From NCBI GenBank assembly GCA_025765595.1, contig JAIVFH010000034.1, positions 62,001 to 126,000 on the forward strand: 64,000 bases of DNA, in the 5' to 3' direction. Source of the DNA: Obelidium mucronatum (taxonomy: Eukaryota > Chytridiomycota > Chytridiomycetes > Chytridiales > Chytriomycetaceae). Both the position numbers and the translations under genes were made by a program. Within the stretch, counting starts at the first letter, position 1, and every line of letters begins with the position of its first letter. The notes below the pieces were generated by a model. It saw only the letters and a program-made list of their open reading frames with translations. It had not been told where the DNA came from and did no database searches. This document shows positions 59,786-64,000 of the stretch, one piece after another.

Positions 59786-61385
59786 TTAGCACTGGTCCAT
59801 CCTAGCTCCTCGCGTTCATGCATCCGCTTTGAATACTGCGCCTGGTGTCCACAACCTTCTTCGATTGGGCATGGACTTGGGTTACCAAGCGGGTAACAGC
59901 AGCTATTCGGGATACAGGTCGGAGTCACTGGAAGCTTGCACTGGGGTAGCACTGGTCCTAGCAACTCGCGTGCCTGAATCCACTATGAATACTGCGCCTG
60001 GTGTCCACAACCTTCTTCGATTGGGCATGGACTTGGGTTACCAAGCGGGTAACAGCAGCTATTCGGGATACAGGTCGGAGTCACTGGAAGCTTGCACTGG
60101 GGTAGCACTGGTCCATCCTAGCGACTCTGGAAGTCCTGCATCCGCTTTGAATACTGCGCCTGGTGTCCACAACCTTCTTCGATTGGGCATGGACTTGGGT
60201 TACCAAGCGGGTAACAGCAGCTATTCGGGATACAGGTCGGGGTCACTGGAAGCTTGCACTGGGGTAGCACTGGTCCATCCTAGCGACTCTGGAAGTCCTG
60301 CATCCGCTTTGAATACTGCGCCTGGTGTCCACAACCTTCTTCGATTGGGCATGGACTTGGGTTACCAAGCGGGTAACAGCAGCTATTCGGGATACAGGAG
60401 AGAGTCACTGGAAGCTTGCACTGGGGTAGCACTGGTCCATCCTAGCGACTCTGGAAGTCCTGCATCCGCTTTGAATACTGCGCCTGGTGTCCACAACCTT
60501 CTTCGATTGGGCATGGACTTGGGTTACCAAGCGGGTAACAGCAGCTATTCGGGATACAGGAGAGCGTCACTGGAAGCTTGCACTGGGGTAGCACTGGTCC
60601 TAGCAACTCGCGTGCCTGAATCCACTATGAATACTGCGCCTGGTGTCCACAACCTTCTTCGATTGGGCATGGACTTGGGTTACCAAGCGGGTAACAGCAG
60701 CTATTCGGGATACAGGAGAGAGTCACTGGAAGCTTGCACTGGGGTAGCACTGGTCCATCCTAGCGACTCTGGAAGTCCTGCATCCGCTTTGAATACTGCG
60801 CCTGGTGTCCACAACCTTCTTCGATTGGGCATGGACTTGGGTTACCAAGCGGGTAACAGCAGCTATTCGGGATACAGGAGAGCGTCACTGGAAGCTTGCA
60901 CTGGGGTAGCACTGGTCCTAGCAACTCGCGTGCCTGAATCCACTATGAATACTGCGCCTGGTGTCCACAACCTTCTTCGATTGGGCATGGACTTGGGTTA
61001 CCAAGCGGGTAACAGCAGCTATTCGGGATACAGGAGAGAGTCACTGGAAGCTTGCACTGGGGTAGCACTGGTCCATCCTAGCGACTCTGGAAGTCCTGCA
61101 TCCGCTTTGAATACTGCGCCTGGTGTCCACAACCTTCTTCGATTGGGCATGGACTTGGGTTACCAAGCGGGTAACAGCAGCTATTCGGGATACAGGAGAG
61201 AGTCACTGGAAGCTTGCACTGGGGTAGCACTGGTCCATCCTAGCTCCTCGCGTTCCTGCATCCACTATGAATACTGCGCCTGGTGTCCACAACCTTCTTC
61301 GATTGGGCATGGACTTGGGTTACCAAGCGGGTAACAGCAGCTATTCGGGATACAGGTCGGAGTCACTGGAAGCTCGCACTGGGGC
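59786..61385. repeat. Ten-unit minisatellite (156/162-nt units)
   Basis: Ten head-to-tail copies of a unit built around AATACTGCGCCTGGTGTCCA, GGGTTACCAAGCGGGTAACA and GGAAGCTTGCACTGGGGTAG. Two linkers alternate: one ending CTAGCAACTCGCGTGCCTGA (156-nt unit) and one with GACTCTGGAAGTCCTGCATC (162-nt unit). Copies are otherwise almost identical. Both unit sizes are multiples of three, so one plus-strand frame stays open for over 480 codons but has no ATG before the first unit. On the minus strand each unit encodes a Cys-rich peptide (CKLPVTPTCIPNSCCYPLGN, then PSPCPIEEGCGHQAQYS) followed by an in-frame stop. Coding status unresolved. Confidence 0.85.
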
Positions 61386-64000
61386 CGAAGATTCGGGATG
61401 CTTTTTGTCCTCTGGTTAGGTCTGACGGTTAGAAACGGTATAAAAAAAAGTAAAGACACTCAACTCATTCAATTGACAAGCAATGGAGATATGCCACGTC
61501 GAACGGCTAGAGCGATCATGTCTAAAGTTGGCCCATTTTACGTCTCAACTGTGGAGATTTGGCCGCGTTAGAATAATTATTGCGTAAATTGAAGTTTTTC
61601 TCACCACTCGATATTGTGGACTTCGTTTAAATAGTCTCTTATTCCGTAGACACAGTGTTGAATTGATTGCTTTTTTCGACAGTGGTGGTAGATTTCGCTT
61701 CAGGTGAGAAATAAAATAGATATCGCGGCGGCATTGCGGGATGTTGAGAAAGCTGGGGCTTATGGGCGTTCTGTAAGGTCCATGGTAATATCATTGCTGA
61801 GCTATAGCTACTTCTAGAAGCTGATCAGAGTATCCTCGAGTTTCGGTTTGTTACTGGGTTCAAACGAATGGAGACAATAATTTCTTCATATTCACTACAT
61901 TCTGGATTTCACTTGATCAGTGGCTTCTTTGGCTGAGTGAGAGTTTGAAAAAAAAGGAAATTAATTAAGCCTGAGACGAAAGCACCCGTTGATAGCATAC
62001 CAAAACTGAGCATTCATTTCAACATTATCCCTAAACTTGACTGCAGAAACTTGCACAACGCCGTTCCCCCCCGAACTGCTTCAGGGGCTTCTTCAAGGCC
62101 AGCAAACGCCTCATGGTCTGTAACGTGAAAAACGTGTTTACAATTGTGTTGCGAAATAGTAGGCTCGGACATACATACCAACTCGTTGACGGAAAGAAAA
62201 GTCTTACTGAAAGCAACACACAGGGGCTTGCACAAAGAGGATAATAGCATGGACCGTTTGACATCTAAGCTGAATAGCAACGGTCAATGGGCAGCGGCTT
62301 TCGTTTCATCAAATCTACTGATACCTTCAATTGCTCGGGTACCCACTCCGATACAGTGCGTGAAATCCAAGACCTGCTTCAGTTTGTTCGCCTCTGAACG
62401 CCTCCTCAACTTAATAAGTGGATCGGAGATTGAGCTGTTTGGTAACAGTCGACGTCGTCATCAGAACCTCTTATCAAAATCATCCACCCCTGCAACTGAA
62501 GCCGACGGAGCTGGAAACAGTTGAGCACCTCCACGAGAAGAAAACGCTGGTGATGGTGGTGATCTCCTGATCTATATTCCAAGATTTCCAAAGGGAACGC
62601 GATTCGAATAACCCTGAATGTAGCAGCTTGGAAAGATTGTGTATGTCTAGAAGAAGTGTAATAAGAATTAAAAAGGTTATAAAAAAAACAACGTAATAAT
62701 CATTAAATAAAAAAATATATAATAATAAAATATAATAAAATAATAAAGACAATGAAAAACAAAATAATAATAAAGGGAAGTCACCTGAACCTCCCAAGCG
62801 GCCGTATAGTAACCGATAAAAGAGTGGCGACTGGTGGAAATTGTGGCTGCCAAATGCAATTATTTGTTTGTGAGCGGTGGAAAAATTAACTGTGAAAAAT
62901 ACCTCAATTCCCACACCAACTCAAAACGCGCAGTCCAAGAACGCGTTAGACCATGAGCCATAAAGACCCCTGCTTAGCACCCTCTCCGAGCTCGATAGAA
63001 AGATCTCGGTGGATAGGAAACCTTGAAAATGAGCGAGTCAGTGAAAACAAAACACAAACAACGGCGGCGTCAACAGCGCGGGCCATACCAGCCTCGCAGA
63101 AGTATCCAATAGCGACAGATATCTAGAAAAGCGAGCTATTTAGAGTTTTACAATGGTGACAAACATGGTTGCCCACTTCGCGACACGACTGGAGAAAAAA
63201 TACTAAAAAACGCTCAAAGACGGGAGCATAATAAATAAAATAAAGAGTGAGGGAGAGAGGGGGTAGGAGCGGGCAGGGACCTCAAGTAGACCGCCACGCC
63301 ACGTCGACGTGACGCGACTCAGCTTTCTGGCTAACGGCGGTCAGCTTACTGGCATCAAGTTAGCAGAAGCGGTATATGCTGAGACACGGAGTGTATATGT
63401 GTGCGCGTGTGTGTGTGCATAAAAGGGGGCGTTGTGCAGAGGTGATCGCAGGATGGGACAACTTCGCGTTGAAAGGGAATATCAACACGAACACTACTTT
63501 GTAGCCAGTAACAAGTGAGTAGAACAAGGGGGGAGGCTGCTCATACCTCGAAGGCGACGCGACAACAGTGAACGGATTCTGTAAAGAAAAAAAAGGGGAC
63601 AAAGGGAAACTGCCCTTTCCTCTCCTTCGAAATTGTCACAGTTATGCAAATCCCACATCGTGCTTCCGTCTTCAAGCACATGGGTGCGATACGACACCTT
63701 TGTTTTTTATCCCCCAAGTTCGCCCCACCCCTCATTTAACTAAATCAAAACACGCAAGACCAATTGAATTAGCAAATAAAATAGAGTGTATTGAAAGGGA
63801 AAAATAGAAGCGCCGAAGCGTGATGAAAAAGAAATGGGGGAAATGAGAATTACTTGGCAATTACACTTGGCGTTGTTCCCTTCAAAATGGCTCCTTTCCC
63901 TTCCAAATAACTCCTTCCACTTCAAAATATCTCGATCCGCTTCTCTTTCAAGTGGCAATGGCTGCCAGGTTAAGTTCCGATTTTAACAGAGCATAGAGCA
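61386..64000. other. Region without a supportable gene
   Basis: A TATAAAAAAAAG at about 61438 is followed by an ATG at 61483 with only 34 codons. An ATG-led 91-codon frame at 62249-62524 (plus; MDRLTSKLNSNGQWAAAF...) has no family or splice support. 62640-62780 is extremely AT-rich, and 63230-63265 is GA-rich. 63300-63311 is the perfect palindrome CACGTCGACGTG. Nothing recognisable as tRNA, rRNA or snRNA was found. Confidence 0.45.
63300..63311. promoter_or_regulatory. 12-bp palindrome CACGTCGACGTG
   Basis: Perfect palindrome containing two CACGT half-sites, in a locally GC-rich patch (CCGCCACGC...GACGCGAC). It could be a bZIP/bHLH-type site. No adjacent gene is established, so a function is speculative. 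Confidence 0.3.

Noticed and set aside
59786..61385. CRISPR array
   Set aside because: Units are 156/162 nt and nearly identical throughout, with no short repeat/variable spacer alternation, and the genome is eukaryotic.
62249..62524. 91-codon plus-strand gene candidate
   Set aside because: Kept only as a mention: no family, no splice partner, and overlapping minus frames of similar length in the same place.

Overview
The window is nuclear DNA of a eukaryote. Genes carry many short GT-AG introns (about 52-190 nt, 72 placed here). There are no operons or ribosome binding sites, and the conserved proteins are eukaryotic: SNW1, glycogenin, UBA4/MOCS3, mitochondrial bL27, HELLS/IRC5, a Bro1-domain protein, ATG22, UFD2 and BRAP2/ETP1. 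ATG22, a Sel1-repeat TKL kinase, F-box proteins with plant-style LRRs, a coiled-coil class III cyclase and AT-rich homopolymer-laden introns point to an early-diverging fungus, most likely a zoosporic (chytrid-type) one. That lineage call is inference. All long gene models below were built by hand from splice signals, and each complete spliced CDS adds up to a multiple of three.

Layout. 1-3489: two tandem cytochrome P450 paralogs (minus), the first cut by the window edge. 3518-8703: HAD phosphatase (+), SNW1 (-), glycogenin (-). 9071-15072: UBA4 (-) head-to-head with MRPL27 (+), then the SNF2 remodeller HELLS (+) and a long GT microsatellite. 15472-17635: TKL kinase with eight Sel1 repeats (-), whose start codon appears to be assembled by splicing. 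18355-24452: large Bro1-domain protein (+) and a GC-rich CxxC protein (+). 24756-27895: 13-exon coiled-coil cyclase (-) lacking two catalytic residues. 29288-30944: F-box/LRR protein and a small putatively acylated protein. 31098-34779: four near-identical tandem Thr/Ala/Pro-rich genes. 35424-38648: ATG22 and an F-box-like protein.

38.6-52.4 kb is a gene-poor, AT-rich island holding mobile-element debris, palindromes and short repeats. It contains one apparently complete two-gene DNA transposon (49482-51967) with matching terminal inverted repeats, a DDE transposase and a divergently transcribed accessory gene. 52476-59706 returns to housekeeping genes: UFD2, a small secreted/anchored protein and BRAP2/ETP1. 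59786-61385 is a ten-unit minisatellite, and 61.4-64 kb has no gene that can be supported.

Themes. Ubiquitin/ubiquitin-like functions recur (UBA4, UFD2, BRAP2, two F-box proteins), as does membrane/vacuole traffic (Bro1, ATG22). The most unusual signals are: the two-gene transposon; abrupt GC-rich coding blocks at the 5' ends of six plus-strand genes, whose intervening introns stay AT-rich; the degenerate cyclase site; the tandem family with mosaic flanks; and frequent GTTGAG-type 5' splice sites.
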